A stretch of 64,000 nucleotides of DNA from Robiginitomaculum sp. (GTDB lineage Bacteria > Pseudomonadota > Alphaproteobacteria > Caulobacterales > Maricaulaceae): contig NVWK01000006.1 of assembly GCA_002733605.1 (NCBI GenBank), positions 124,001 through 188,000 on the forward strand. The letters run 5' to 3'. The first letter of the stretch is position 1, and the number at the start of each line of letters is the position of its first letter. Below the pieces are notes generated by a model, which made no database searches, was not told where the DNA came from, and worked only from the letters and a program-made list of their open reading frames with translations. This document shows positions 1 to 9,022 of this stretch, one piece after another. The position numbers were made by a program, and so were the translations under genes.

Positions 1-980
1 CCGGCAACTTGCGTTTCAAAACTGCGTTCATACTGGCCCGCATAATGACAGACATCGGTTGAGGTGCCGCCCATATCAAAGCCGATAATTTTCTCAAATC
101 CGGCTTGTTTGGCCGTGCGCACGGCCCCGATGACACCACCTGCCGGGCCGGAAAGAACCGCGTTGCGGCCATGAAAAAAATCTGCGCGCGCCAATCCACC
201 AGAGGATTGCATGAACAAAAGTTGTGGCCCACCATCATCTTCCTTGCCCAAAGCTTTCGCCACCCTATCCACATAGCGTTTTAAAATCGGAGACAGATAG
301 GCATCAACCACGGCCGTATCCCCGCGCGATATAAGCTTGATCAGCGGGCTGGCTTCAGAGGACGTCGACACTTGCGCAAACCCGATTTTACGGGCCAGTT
401 TGGCAATTTCGTTTTCATGCGCAGGGTTCAAATAGGCATGCATCAACACGATCGCCAGCGTCCGATATCCTTGATCGTATAGCCCTTGCAACTTCGTTTC
501 CGCGTCGCGCAAATGCGGAGAGCTCAGCACCGCGCCTGTGGCATCAAGACGTTCCTCAATCTCGATCACCGCGTCATACAATGGCGCCGGTTTATCTATG
601 TTGAGCGCAAAAATATCGGGCCGTGCCTGATAGCCAATTTCAAGTGCGTCACGGATTCCGGCTGTAATGGCTAAGGCCGTACGCTCGCCCTTACGTTCCA
701 GCAACGCATTGGTGGCAACGGTGGTGCCCATCTTGACGCTCTGGATTTTGTGGCCCGGCAGGGGTGCGCCTTCGGGGACGCCCAGAAACTGCCGAATACC
801 TTCAAGGGCCGCGTCTTCATAGCTCTCCGAGTTTTCGGACAGGAGCTTTTTCGTACGCAGGCTGTTGTCGGGGGCGAGGGCTACGATATCTGTAAACGTC
901 CCGCCCCGATCAATCCAGAACCGCCATTTTGTCTGCCTGTGTTTTTCCTGCCTATGTTTGTCCGGCCTGCGTTGTGACAC
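1..980 (-). CDS. 5-oxoprolinase/hydantoinase (HyuA/OplAH family), N-terminal part, cut by window edge
   Basis: ATP-dependent hydrolase of cyclic amides such as 5-oxoproline; cytoplasmic. About 326 residues are present and the rest lies beyond the left edge. Visible family motifs are [14 protein letters not shown] near the N-terminus, [17 protein letters not shown] and [12 protein letters not shown], all from the actin-like ATPase fold of this family. The likely start is GTG at 978-980, whose first G is the last base of the TAG stop of the upstream phosphatase gene, so the two are probably translationally coupled. No ATG lies between this GTG and the first conserved motif. The [12 protein letters not shown] and IGYQARP stretches look like the fused OplAH type, but the B half cannot be seen, so HyuA alone is possible. 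Confidence 0.85.
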   Translation of the reverse strand, partial: MSQRRPDKHRQEKHRQTKWRFWIDRGGTFTDIVALAPDNSLRTKKLLSENSESYEDAALEGIRQFLGVPEGAPLPGHKIQSVKMGTTVATNALLERKGERTALAITAGIRDALEIGYQARPDIFALNIDKPAPLYDAVIEIEERLDATGAVLSSPHLRDAETKLQGLYDQGYRTLAIVLMHAYLNPAHENEIAKLARKIGFAQVSTSSEASPLIKLISRGDTAVVDAYLSPILKRYVDRVAKALGKEDDGGPQLLFMQSSGGLARADFFHGRNAVLSGPAGGVIGAVRTAKQAGFEKIIGFDMGGTSTDVCHYAGQYERSFETQVA

Positions 981-1570
981 TACTCCGCTGGCGTATACGC
1001 TTCCCCGTAACGGGTCAGTTTTGTCTGGATGCTTTCATCAAAAATCTGCACTTCATACAGGCGGTCATATTCACGTTTTTCGTTGATCGCCGGTTGTGTC
1101 GTGTCACTCCCCAGTGCGATGGCTGTTTCTTGTGTGGTGTTACTGTGACCAACAACAAGATGGGTTCCGCCCTGTTCTTTAATCGCAGTTGCCAGTGCAG
1201 GCAGATCACGGGGATTGTAAATCTCGATTTCCAATCCGAGAGCTGTTGCCAGCGGCGTGACCGTGCTTTTCGTACGAATGTAATTTGTTGAATGGATATG
1301 CTCAATGCCTTTGTCGGCCAGAATTTCGGCCAAAACCTGTGTCCGTGCCTGTCCGGCTTCGGACAGTTCAGGATTGCGTCCCGCGTCCGGCCCTGTCAGT
1401 TTCTCGGCATGGCGTACCAGATAGACGGTGGTATTGGCGGTCTCGGTATACAGAGATGCACATGAGGACAGCAGAACCATGGACGCAAAGCCTGCAACAA
1501 TAGCTGCAAAGAGTATCAGTTTCCGTCCGAGTGAATTCACCTTGGGGTATGTTTGAATATCTGTATTCAT
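980..1570 (-). CDS. Lipoprotein histidine phosphatase (phosphoglycerate mutase-like)
   Basis: Histidine phosphatase superfamily protein of 196 residues. The N-terminus has a hydrophobic segment (about 17-36) ending in a lipobox LLSSC, so it is probably an outer- or inner-membrane lipoprotein facing the periplasm. The catalytic LVRHAEK motif follows at about residue 51, and a second histidine motif VVGHSNT is near residue 140. The substrate is unknown. Its stop shares one base with the GTG start of the oxoprolinase-like gene downstream, and it begins just 1 bp after the stop of the PadR gene, so these three minus-strand genes look like one operon. Confidence 0.8.
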   Translation of the reverse strand: MNTDIQTYPKVNSLGRKLILFAAIVAGFASMVLLSSCASLYTETANTTVYLVRHAEKLTGPDAGRNPELSEAGQARTQVLAEILADKGIEHIHSTNYIRTKSTVTPLATALGLEIEIYNPRDLPALATAIKEQGGTHLVVGHSNTTQETAIALGSDTTQPAINEKREYDRLYEVQIFDESIQTKLTRYGEAYTPAE

Positions 1571-1571
1571 T

Positions 1572-2114
1572 TTATGTCTCCTCCACGTCTTGTAGCATCA
1601 CAAGTGCGTTCTCTAATGTTATTGTCAGTTCTTTTTCGTTACTAATACCCATGGTCAGGGCAATCAACTTGCCTTTTTGCGCCACGTTTAGGGACTTGCC
1701 GTCATAAAACCGCTCTTTAATACGAAAATATGCGCTCAGCTTGGCCCTGTGCTGATCTATACGTACACCCAATTGTTCGCGTAAGGCCGGTATATCAACG
1801 TTTTCGAGCGCATAGAATTTGACCATAAGTTCGTCTTTAATCGACGGCATTTTGCACGGCTTAAGCGACCATTGGTACACAGCCTCCTCGCCGGATTTCG
1901 TGATTGTATGCAATATGCGGTTTGGTTTGCCGCGTTGCTCGATCTCGGTGCTATCGACAAGCCCCCGATCGCGCAACCGCGCCAGTTCACGGTAAACTTG
2001 CTGGTGTGAGGCACGCCAGAAAAACCCGATACTGGCATCAAACGTTTTGGCCAAATCATAACCGCTCATCGGGCGGTCTGTAAGGCAGACAAGAATTGCT
2101 TCGGCTAGGGCCAT
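1572..2114 (-). CDS. PadR family transcriptional regulator
   Basis: DNA-binding regulator of 180 residues. The N-terminal winged helix (about 3-75) starts with the typical ILVCLTDRPMSGYDLAKTFD and contains the QVYRELARLRDRGLV recognition region. The C-terminal half is the helical PadR dimerisation domain. It is divergent from the SDR gene at 2200, with 85 bp between the two starts. That gap contains a 6-bp-arm inverted repeat (2134-2151) resembling a PadR operator, so it probably represses the divergent operon and itself. The ligand is unknown. Confidence 0.85.
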   Translation of the reverse strand: MALAEAILVCLTDRPMSGYDLAKTFDASIGFFWRASHQQVYRELARLRDRGLVDSTEIEQRGKPNRILHTITKSGEEAVYQWSLKPCKMPSIKDELMVKFYALENVDIPALREQLGVRIDQHRAKLSAYFRIKERFYDGKSLNVAQKGKLIALTMGISNEKELTITLENALVMLQDVEET

Positions 2115-2133
2115 AATTTTCCATCGACTTTGC

Positions 2134-2151
2134 TATGCAACTATGTGCATA
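2134..2151. promoter_or_regulatory. Candidate PadR operator (inverted repeat)
   Basis: The sequence TATGCA-N6-TGCATA is a perfect inverted repeat in the middle of the gap between the divergent padR-like and SDR genes. PadR proteins bind dyads of the ATGT-N8-ACAT or ATGCA/TGCAT type. A further TATGCA half-site overlaps the SDR translation start region (2193-2198). The binding is inferred. Confidence 0.55.
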
Positions 2152-2199
2152 CTGTTGAAACTAATCTTCTATTTAAAACTAAATACAGGAGCTATGCAA

Positions 2200-3078
2200 A
2201 TGGCAGATATAAAATCTTTGCAAGGGAAAACGATTTTTATGTCCGGCGGGTCACGCGGAATTGGCTTGGCGATCGCAATACGGGCCGCTCAAGACGGCGC
2301 TAATGTAGCTATTGCGGCCAAAACCGCAGAGCCACATCCTAAATTACCCGGCACAATTTATACGGCGGCAAAAGAGATCGAAGATGCTGGCGGACAGGCT
2401 TTGCCGCTGATTTGCGATATTCGCGATGAGGATAATGTGCAGGCTGTGATTGATCAAACCGTTGAAAAATTCGGCGGAATTGATATTTGCATCAACAATG
2501 CCAGTGCGATTTCAATGACCGGCACCGAAGCCACCTCCATGAAGCGTTATGATTTAATGGCGCAGGTAAATGCGCGCGGCACATTCCTTGTGTCAAAACT
2601 ATGCTTGCCATTTTTAAAGAAAAGCGACCATGCCCATATCCTCAACCTGTCCCCGCCTCTTGATATGTCCCCCAAATGGTTCAAAAACCATACGGCCTAC
2701 ACAATGGCGAAATACGGCATGTCCATGTGCACATTGGGCATGGCAGAGGAATTTAAAACCTTTGGCATTGGCGTCAATTCATTGTGGCCTTTAACCGCGA
2801 TTGATACGGCCGCTGTCCGTAATGTCCTTGGCGGCGATCAAATGGCAAAACTAAGCCGGACGCCGGAAATTTTATCCGACTGCGCCCATATGATGTTGAT
2901 TAAAGATCCGACCGAATTTACCGGACAATTTATCGTCGATGAGCAGTTTATGCGCGCCGAAGGTATAACCGATTTTGCTAAATATGCCCCCGGATATGAT
3001 GGGCCGCTGGCAGGCGATTTTTTCGTGCCGGATGAAGTGTTCGATGCTGTGCCTACAAAGGTGATGAAAGGCTATTGA
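2200..3078 (+). CDS. Short-chain dehydrogenase (HSDL2-like SDR)
   Basis: NAD(P)-dependent oxidoreductase of 292 residues. The Rossmann motif SGGSRGIGLAIA is at about 13-25, the NNAS motif follows (INNASAIS), and the active-site pair is in the YTMAKYG stretch. The NLSPP segment and the C-terminal extension resemble hydroxysteroid dehydrogenase-like protein 2 and citronellol dehydrogenases. The start at 2200 is chosen because AGGAG (2187-2191) is 8 nt upstream; the ATG at 2194 is only 2 nt away and one at 2143 lies inside the operator region. First gene of a three-gene operon that suggests oxidation of a branched, terpenoid or fatty acyl substrate. Confidence 0.85.
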   Translation: MADIKSLQGKTIFMSGGSRGIGLAIAIRAAQDGANVAIAAKTAEPHPKLPGTIYTAAKEIEDAGGQALPLICDIRDEDNVQAVIDQTVEKFGGIDICINNASAISMTGTEATSMKRYDLMAQVNARGTFLVSKLCLPFLKKSDHAHILNLSPPLDMSPKWFKNHTAYTMAKYGMSMCTLGMAEEFKTFGIGVNSLWPLTAIDTAAVRNVLGGDQMAKLSRTPEILSDCAHMMLIKDPTEFTGQFIVDEQFMRAEGITDFAKYAPGYDGPLAGDFFVPDEVFDAVPTKVMKGY

Positions 3079-3079
3079 T

Positions 3080-4174
3080 ATGCAAACTGCAAATACAACA
3101 TTGCTGGTAAACCGTTCGGATTTTTCCGATGTGGAAATGGTGCAACAACCCGAAACAGAGCTGGCCAATGCGCACATCCGTGTTGAAATTGGCCCCTTTG
3201 CCCTGACCGCTAATAATATCACCTATATGGCGGTCGGTGATCTGATCGGATATTGGAAGTTTTTCGACCCCAAAGCCTACGGGATCGACAGGCCTGCAAT
3301 GGGCCGGATGCCGGTCTGGGGTTACGGCAGTGTTGTTGAAAGTAAATGCGCAGATATAGAAATTGGCACCCGCATTTACGGATTTTTTCCGGTGGCGGAA
3401 CGTATTGATTTGAAACCGGTGCATGGCACCAAGACAAGTTTTCAGGATGGCACAGCCCACCGTACCGATTTACACAGTATCTATAACACCTATACCAAGA
3501 TCGCCGCTGACCCATCTTTTGTGCCGGAATTGGAAGCGCTTCAGCCGATATTGCGGCCTTTATTTACCACATCGTTTTTGATCGATAATTTTTTCGCCGA
3601 GGAAGATTTTTTCGGTGCAGAGCAAATCATTATTATCAGTGCCTCTTCAAAAACCGCCCTCGGCACAGCCTTTTGCCTGAAACAACGCGGCGTACGCACA
3701 ATCGGCCTCACATCGCCCGGTAATGTAGACTTTGTGAAAAGTACGGGCTTCTATGATCAAACGGTCGCCTATGACGACGTTGCCCAATTGAAAAAAGGGA
3801 TGAAAACCGCCCTGATCGATATGGCCGGAAACGGGGATGTCAACGCCGCGCTTTACCGTCATTTCGGCGCAGAGATTGTCCACAATTGCATGGTCGGAAA
3901 ATCCCATTGGGAGGGCGCACCTCCACCGAAAATACAAGCGGGCGCACCGCCAATTATGTTTTTCGCGCCTGATTGCGCCAAGACATTATTGGCGAAATGG
4001 GGCCCCGCAGAGTTCGCCCAAAATCTGGGGGCGAAATGGATGCCGTTTTGTCAAAGCTCGCGCGATTGGCTCAGTGTTGAAACCTATCAGGGCGAGGCCA
4101 ATCTGTTGGCGAATTACCATGAATTGCTGGCGGGACGTGCCAGTCCGGCTCTGGGACAATTGTTTAAACTGTAA
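3080..4174 (+). CDS. DUF2855 family protein
   Basis: Protein of 364 residues matching the DUF2855 family, which has a quinone-reductase-like (MDR) fold. Recognisable stretches are the N-terminal ITYMAVGDLIGYWKFF, the GYGSVVES segment, and IIISASSKTALGTAFCLK, which looks like a nucleotide-binding Rossmann segment. No catalytic role is established for the family. It begins 1 bp after the SDR stop and is followed 9 bp later by the enoyl-CoA hydratase-like gene, so it probably works in the same acyl or ketone pathway. Confidence 0.8.
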   Translation: MQTANTTLLVNRSDFSDVEMVQQPETELANAHIRVEIGPFALTANNITYMAVGDLIGYWKFFDPKAYGIDRPAMGRMPVWGYGSVVESKCADIEIGTRIYGFFPVAERIDLKPVHGTKTSFQDGTAHRTDLHSIYNTYTKIAADPSFVPELEALQPILRPLFTTSFLIDNFFAEEDFFGAEQIIIISASSKTALGTAFCLKQRGVRTIGLTSPGNVDFVKSTGFYDQTVAYDDVAQLKKGMKTALIDMAGNGDVNAALYRHFGAEIVHNCMVGKSHWEGAPPPKIQAGAPPIMFFAPDCAKTLLAKWGPAEFAQNLGAKWMPFCQSSRDWLSVETYQGEANLLANYHELLAGRASPALGQLFKL

Positions 4175-4183
4175 GAGATCGTT

Positions 4184-5020
4184 ATGAGCTATAAAAGCAT
4201 CACCCTGAACATCGACAACGACATCGCCCATATCGTGATGAACCAGCCCGAAAAACGCAACGCTATGGGTGCTGATTTTTGGGCGGAGCTTCCACAGGCT
4301 GTGCGCGATATTGACGAAAATGTTCTCGCACGCGTGATCGTAATCTCGTCGACCGGACCGCATTTCAGTGCCGGTATCGATATTGCCATGTTGGCAGGCG
4401 GGGTCATTGACGATACGGATAAAAACCATCCGGCCTACGGGGCCGCGTTCCTCAATAAGGTTGGTTATTTACAAGATACATTTTCCGCACTGGCAGATTG
4501 TAGAATTCCTGTGCTTAGCGCCGTGCAGGGCGGCTGTTACGGGGCCGGTGTCGATATGGTTACGGCCTGTGATATGCGCTACGCAACCGAGGACGCATTT
4601 TTCACCATATATGAAATCAAAGTCGGCATGACCGCCGATGTGGGCACCTTCCCGCGCATTGTAAATCTCATTCCCGAAGGCATTGTCCGCGAGCTTGCCT
4701 ATACGGGCCGTAAAATGCACGCAGACGAGGCTTTGCGGCATGGCCTCGTAAACGCAGTCTATAAAGATCAAGACGCCATGCTGGCCGCCGTCATGGAAAT
4801 TGCCGCAGAGATTGCTGGTAACCCGCCGCTGTCCGTGCATGGCTGTAAACGGGCGATCACATATGCCCGCCATCATTCGACCAAGGATGCTCTGGAACAT
4901 ATTGGCATGTGGAATGCCAGTTTCCTAAACCCGGCGGAAATGATGGAAGCCATGCAGGCCAAAGCCCAAAAACGCGCCGGTCAGTATGAGGATTTACCCA
5001 AGATCAAGCCCAGACCCTAA
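4184..5020 (+). CDS. Enoyl-CoA hydratase/isomerase family protein
   Basis: Crotonase-fold protein of 278 residues. The oxyanion-hole segment HFSAGIDIAMLAGG (about residue 62) and the QGGCYGAGVDMVTACDMRYA helix are clear. The Asp-rich catalytic region after AGGVI and the TADVGTFPRI segment resemble delta3,5-delta2,4-dienoyl-CoA isomerases (ECH1-like) more than classic hydratases. Third gene of the SDR-DUF2855-crotonase operon, which points to beta-oxidation of an unsaturated or modified acyl-CoA. Its stop codon lies inside a 16-bp tandem repeat array. Confidence 0.85.
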   Translation: MSYKSITLNIDNDIAHIVMNQPEKRNAMGADFWAELPQAVRDIDENVLARVIVISSTGPHFSAGIDIAMLAGGVIDDTDKNHPAYGAAFLNKVGYLQDTFSALADCRIPVLSAVQGGCYGAGVDMVTACDMRYATEDAFFTIYEIKVGMTADVGTFPRIVNLIPEGIVRELAYTGRKMHADEALRHGLVNAVYKDQDAMLAAVMEIAAEIAGNPPLSVHGCKRAITYARHHSTKDALEHIGMWNASFLNPAEMMEAMQAKAQKRAGQYEDLPKIKPRP

Positions 5021-5073
5021 CGCTTTAAGACCCTAATATGTTAAGACCCTAACGCGTTAAGGCGCTAATGTAG
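5013..5073. repeat. 16-bp tandem repeat array containing two stop codons
   Basis: Three units of 16 bp (GACCCTAACGCTTTAA and close variants at 5013-5028, 5029-5044 and 5045-5060) and a fourth degenerate unit fill the gap between two convergent genes. The TAA of the crotonase gene (5018-5020) is in unit 1 and the TAA of the tetR-like gene (minus strand, 5057-5059) is in unit 3. Units differ mainly in the spacer between CCTAA and TTAA. Confidence 0.8.
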
Positions 5074-5677
5074 TTTTGGGCGAGTTTAGGCCGAGCATAT
5101 ACCGCATTTGTTGATCAAATGCAGCCTTGGCCCGCTCCCTGTCTTCAACGCAGAAACGCCCCGCCTGCGTCGCTTTGATATAACAAGCATCCATAATAAA
5201 GATATGCAGAGGAATGTTGATATCTGCACTTAAATCGCCTTCGGTTTGTGCGTGTTCAAAATGGGTGCCGATGATTGCCAGCAGCTTGTCGCGTTGCCGG
5301 TTGCTGTCGATAAAGTCCGGTTTCTCGCACATCCAACGATGCGCCATGTAAACGGACACAAGTCGTGACGGTAACATCGAGACCATAGACCATGCATGAC
5401 TGCCCAGATACAAAGCATGTTCCAAATGACTGCGGGCACCGCGATCTTGTTCGATCAAGGCCTGTATCTGTTGTTGCATGAGCATCTGCATTTGCTCGAG
5501 CAACATGGATTCTTTTGTCGGATAATGGGAATACACAGTGCCATAGCCGACACCTGCGTGTTTGGCAATTTGCGCATAGCTGGTCGCGTCAAAGCCATTC
5601 GTGTGAAATAACTCCATAGAAGCAAGCAGAATTTTTTGCCGCGTAATTTGTTTTTTTTCTGTTCTCTGTTTTGCCAT
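5057..5677 (-). CDS. TetR family transcriptional regulator
   Basis: Regulator of about 206 residues. The N-terminal HTH is typical: TRQKILLASMELFHTNGFDATSYAQIAKHAG followed by VGYGTVYSHYPTKESML. The C-terminal ligand domain is not specific. The start at 5677 (MAKQRTEKK) places the HTH at the usual distance; the reading frame is open further upstream to 5779 but the extra residues do not look like protein. It faces the crotonase operon convergently and may sense an acyl-CoA or similar ligand, which is an inference from context. Confidence 0.85.
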   Translation of the reverse strand: MAKQRTEKKQITRQKILLASMELFHTNGFDATSYAQIAKHAGVGYGTVYSHYPTKESMLLEQMQMLMQQQIQALIEQDRGARSHLEHALYLGSHAWSMVSMLPSRLVSVYMAHRWMCEKPDFIDSNRQRDKLLAIIGTHFEHAQTEGDLSADINIPLHIFIMDACYIKATQAGRFCVEDRERAKAAFDQQMRYMLGLNSPKTTLAP

Positions 5678-5898
5678 ATCGATTGTTGGTTCGGTTATTT
5701 GGCACCCCGTATGCGAGCCTGTATCACAAGACGAGATGGTTATATAGTTAATTTTACGCCTAAAGTGGCGTATTTCCATAGGAGGCTTAAAATTGCAAGA
5801 TATGTAAGTTTCATCCGGTGCTTACAAAATTGATAAATGTCATTGACAAATATCGCAATAGAGGTTGGAGTAATACCCTGTAATTATGGGAGCTGCAT

Positions 5899-6144
5899 GT
5901 GGATGCACAAATCGTTAAAAACCAATCCATACAAACGGATATGTTACGTCAAATTTCAACCATGTTGAAACTAAGCGCCTGTTTGGAAGATTCTACGGCG
6001 TATCGTATCAATGATATTGTTCATCAACTGGACAGCCTTGTGGATGATTTAGAGCACGGTATTGGCCAAGCCTCACTTCAAGCCTCACGTCAGGCCTTAC
6101 TTCAAACCCCATGCAAAGATGCCCCTTCACTGACAATCGTCTAG
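5899..6144 (+). CDS. Small protein of unknown function
   Basis: Reading frame of 81 residues starting at GTG 5899, with GGGAG 6 nt upstream (5888-5892). I do not recognise it. The first 60 residues are predicted helical and mildly acidic (DIVHQLDSLVDDLEH), which may form a coiled coil. The C-terminal part is built from a 12-bp tandem repeat (about 6068-6112) giving QASLQASRQALLQ. A TTGACA hexamer lies at 5843-5848 but no good -10 follows. The gene stands alone between a divergent tetR-like gene and a convergent methyltransferase. Confidence 0.5.
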   Translation: MDAQIVKNQSIQTDMLRQISTMLKLSACLEDSTAYRINDIVHQLDSLVDDLEHGIGQASLQASRQALLQTPCKDAPSLTIV

Positions 6145-6163
6145 GCTTTGTGGCGTGGCCAGA

Positions 6164-6784
6164 TTAATGGGCGGGGGACGCGCTTCCCCAATAATTATAG
6201 GCGAGGGCTTTCGGGCCCGGAATATAGGCTTGTTGTAAATCCGTTGTCTGGAACCCACTTTGTGCTAAAAATGACGGTATATCCCGTCCCGTAAAGCACC
6301 CGCCCGAAATTTTACTCCAAAGGGGATCAATACGGGCCTGCCATTTTTGAACATTTACATCCGGCGCCTTGCCGTGTTCACTAAATAAAAGTTGCCCGTC
6401 CGGCTTCAATATCCGCCGCATCTCGCACAAGGCTTTGACCGGGTCAGGAATTGTACACAAGGAATAGGTCACAACCACAGTGTCCGCATAATGGTCGGGT
6501 AGGGGTATGTCCTCACCGGACAGGCCAAGCCGTTCAAGAGGCTTGTGAAATTGTGCGCGTTTTTTGCGGCTTCTTTTCCAAATATATTCATCAGGGTCAA
6601 TACCGGTCAATTTGGTGATTTTGCTTTGGTCATAGAACGGTAAATTGTGCCCCGACCCAATGCCGATTTCCACGACATTCCCATGCGCTAACGGGACAAT
6701 TTTTTCACGCTGCTTTCGAAACGGTTTGCCCGAACAGGCGCAATCCAGAAGGCAGGGTAGGATATGGCGTTGGTAGAATCCCAT
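6164..6784 (-). CDS. Class I SAM-dependent methyltransferase
   Basis: Methyltransferase of 206 residues with motif I VVEIGIGSGHNLPFY (about residues 36-50), the acidic GIDPDEYI after strand 2, and a TYSLCTIPD motif IV. The arrangement, with a basic N-terminus and an LFSEHGKAPD segment, resembles METTL7/thiol methyltransferase-like bacterial proteins. The substrate is unknown. It is followed in the same direction from upstream by the lipoprotein gene ending at 6800 with a gap of only 15 bp, so the two may be co-transcribed. Confidence 0.8.
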   Translation of the reverse strand: MGFYQRHILPCLLDCACSGKPFRKQREKIVPLAHGNVVEIGIGSGHNLPFYDQSKITKLTGIDPDEYIWKRSRKKRAQFHKPLERLGLSGEDIPLPDHYADTVVVTYSLCTIPDPVKALCEMRRILKPDGQLLFSEHGKAPDVNVQKWQARIDPLWSKISGGCFTGRDIPSFLAQSGFQTTDLQQAYIPGPKALAYNYWGSASPAH

Positions 6785-6799
6785 TATTGTGTCTCTCCG

Positions 6800-7288
6800 T
6801 TATTGTCGGATCATCGTGATTTTCAGATCGCTTTCGTTTTCCTCGAGCACGAGGGTTTTGGCATCTAGAGACAGTATTGTAGACGTTTTTGCGCCTTCCG
6901 CTATCATTTGTTGTCCGATCACCTCACTTATATCGGGTATGCCGGGAATGACGGACTTCATTTTTATATCGGCAGCTGTCATGGTTTCCGTCAGCGTATC
7001 CCCTTCAATGGTCCAATTTGCCTTGATGGCAATACTCATTTCCAAATCTTGGGGGAACAGACTGCTGGAGATTAACATGATCCCGTTAGAGTATGAAATA
7101 TGGTTTTTATTATAGGTGGAGTTTAACTCGGTAAATGTAATTGTGATCCCGTCTTCGGAAACCGTCATTGGTGCCGTCGTTTCCCAATTCCCTACAATCA
7201 GGCTTTCATAAGTCTTTTTACTATTGTCACACGCGCTCAATGTGAGGAAGGCGCCCATCATAATTACAAATATAAAAATGCGTTTCAT
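6800..7288 (-). CDS. Predicted lipoprotein of unknown function
   Basis: About 162 residues. The signal peptide MKRIFIFVIMMGAFLTLSAC ends in a lipobox LSAC at about residue 20. The mature part is beta-rich and includes GNWETTAPM, a pattern common in small lipocalin-like lipoproteins (DUF5004/lipocalin-like). The start at 7288 is supported by AAGGA 8 nt upstream; an in-frame start at 7312 would put a charged stretch before the signal peptide. No function can be assigned. Confidence 0.7.
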   Translation of the reverse strand: MKRIFIFVIMMGAFLTLSACDNSKKTYESLIVGNWETTAPMTVSEDGITITFTELNSTYNKNHISYSNGIMLISSSLFPQDLEMSIAIKANWTIEGDTLTETMTAADIKMKSVIPGIPDISEVIGQQMIAEGAKTSTILSLDAKTLVLEENESDLKITMIRQ

Positions 7289-7366
7289 AGAAGTCCTTTT
7301 TGCAGATCCCAACTTTTACAATAAACACACTCCTATAGTTAATTATTATGTACCGCAATCAATAGA

Positions 7367-8062
7367 TTAGCCATCTTTATTGACCAGCATTTTCCGGGCT
7401 TTCTTTTTAAACTCTTCCTCGCTATTTGCTTGGGCTTTCATGCGTTCTTCGAGATTATAAGGCACATTGAGACCTGCAATCACCGCAGGGCGTTCACTGA
7501 TTTGCGCCAACCAGCGTTGTAAATGGGGGAAAGGATCAATCTCTACGCCTGACCATGCAAAGGTGCGCGCCCAGCAAAAATTGGCAATATCGGCAATAGA
7601 ATAATCGCCCGCCAGATACTCATTGTCTTTTAATTGCCGATCCAGCACGCCGAGCAGGCGTGTTGTTTCATTCTGGTAGCGATCAATAGCAGGCTGAATT
7701 TTTTCAGGGAAATAGCGGTAGAACACATTGGCTTGTCCCATCATTGGCCCAAGACCGCCCATTTGAAACATCAGCCACTGAATAACCTGCGAGCGTCCTT
7801 TCACATCCGACGGCAGTAATTTGCCGGCTTTTTCTGCCAGATAAATCATCAAAGCCCCGCTTTCAAACACGGCAAAACCTTCTTCTTCAGTGTCTACAAT
7901 TGCGGGAATACGTCCATTTGGATTGATCTTTAAGAACCAGTCTTCTTTTTGAACATTGGTCGAAATGTCCAAAGCTTTCACTGTGTAGGCAAGACCTAAT
8001 TCTTCCAGTGTCACACTGGCTTTCCAGCCGTTCGGCGTAGCAGACGTATACAAATCAATCAT
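7367..8062 (-). CDS. Glutathione S-transferase (YfcG/Ure2p-like)
   Basis: GST-fold protein of 231 residues. The N-terminal thioredoxin-like domain has [24 protein letters not shown], the TPNGxK signature of nu-class/YfcG disulfide-bond reductases, then [12 protein letters not shown] and [13 protein letters not shown], which bind glutathione. The C-terminal helical domain follows, with [13 protein letters not shown]. The start at 8062 has AAAGGAG 7 nt upstream. It is probably a glutathione-dependent disulfide reductase or detoxification enzyme in the cytoplasm. Confidence 0.85.
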   Translation of the reverse strand: MIDLYTSATPNGWKASVTLEELGLAYTVKALDISTNVQKEDWFLKINPNGRIPAIVDTEEEGFAVFESGALMIYLAEKAGKLLPSDVKGRSQVIQWLMFQMGGLGPMMGQANVFYRYFPEKIQPAIDRYQNETTRLLGVLDRQLKDNEYLAGDYSIADIANFCWARTFAWSGVEIDPFPHLQRWLAQISERPAVIAGLNVPYNLEERMKAQANSEEEFKKKARKMLVNKDG

Positions 8063-8176
8063 TATGTTCTCCTTTAGGGCAAATATATCATGGAGGATAT
8101 CATTGCGCATCCTTAAAAATCTCACAAACCCGTGTGGAAAACTCCCGGTTTCGCACCAAATTACGGACAGATATAT

Positions 8177-8938
8177 CTAGGGTTTCATCGCCACAACTAC
8201 ATAATTCACCCCCGTATCCTCGCTCAATTTCCAAATTTGGGTGAGGGGGTTAAAGACCATGCCGACAGGTGTCGCGGGGACAAGCTCCGCGTCTTTTAAC
8301 ATGCGGGTCAACTCGAGAGGTTTGATAAATTTAGCGTATTGATGGGTGCCCTTGGGCAACCAGCGCATCACGTATTCCGCCCCGAAAATAGCTAGTGTAA
8401 AGGCTTTGGCAGACCGGTTCAGGGTCGAGCAAAACATTATGCCCCCGCCGCGCACCATTGCGGCGCAGTCTTTGACGAACAGGCCGGGATCGACCACGTG
8501 CTCCATAACTTCCATATTGAGAACCGCGTCAAACGGGGCCTCTCCGCCCTCCACAAGCGCTTCCACCGTGCCGAACCGGTAATCAATTTCCAGACCATTT
8601 GCCTTGGCATGGGCCATCGCCGTTTTGACGTTTTTTTCGAGCGCGTCCACACCGGTCACAATCGCCCCCAGCCGCGCCATCGGTTCGCACAGCAATCCGC
8701 CGCCGCAACCAATATCGAGCAAGCGTAGACCCTTTAGCGGCAACTCCGCATCAGGGTCCCGCATAAAATGGGCACAAATTTCGTCTTTGATAAACCGTGT
8801 GCGCAGACCGTTCATAATATGCAAAGGCTTGAACTTGCCGTTCGGGTTCCACCAATCTTCGGCCATAGCCGCAAAATGGGCCATCTCGGACGGGTCGACA
8901 CTGATGCTTTTGACATGGTTGGGGGCTGTTTGCGCCAT
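8177..8938 (-). CDS. ubiG: Ubiquinone biosynthesis O-methyltransferase UbiG
   Basis: Methylates the two catechol intermediates in ubiquinone synthesis. The protein has 253 residues with the family N-terminus AAMAEDWWNPNGKFKPLHIMN, SAM motif I LLDIGCGGGLLCEPMARLGA, and the VMEHVVDP and GGIMFCSTLNR motifs. The C-terminal LPKGTHQYAKFIKP segment is also typical. The start at 8938 (MAQTAPNHV) matches usual family length; an in-frame ATG at 8986 would add 16 residues. Divergent from lysC, as in many alphaproteobacteria. Confidence 0.95.
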   Translation of the reverse strand: MAQTAPNHVKSISVDPSEMAHFAAMAEDWWNPNGKFKPLHIMNGLRTRFIKDEICAHFMRDPDAELPLKGLRLLDIGCGGGLLCEPMARLGAIVTGVDALEKNVKTAMAHAKANGLEIDYRFGTVEALVEGGEAPFDAVLNMEVMEHVVDPGLFVKDCAAMVRGGGIMFCSTLNRSAKAFTLAIFGAEYVMRWLPKGTHQYAKFIKPLELTRMLKDAELVPATPVGMVFNPLTQIWKLSEDTGVNYVVVAMKP

Positions 8939-9022
8939 ATTCACAGAAAACTTTCCAAGATAGGGGGTAACTTTCAATTCTAACAATTGCTTATAAAGCG
9001 CGCGTCCCTTAAAGACTAGGCC

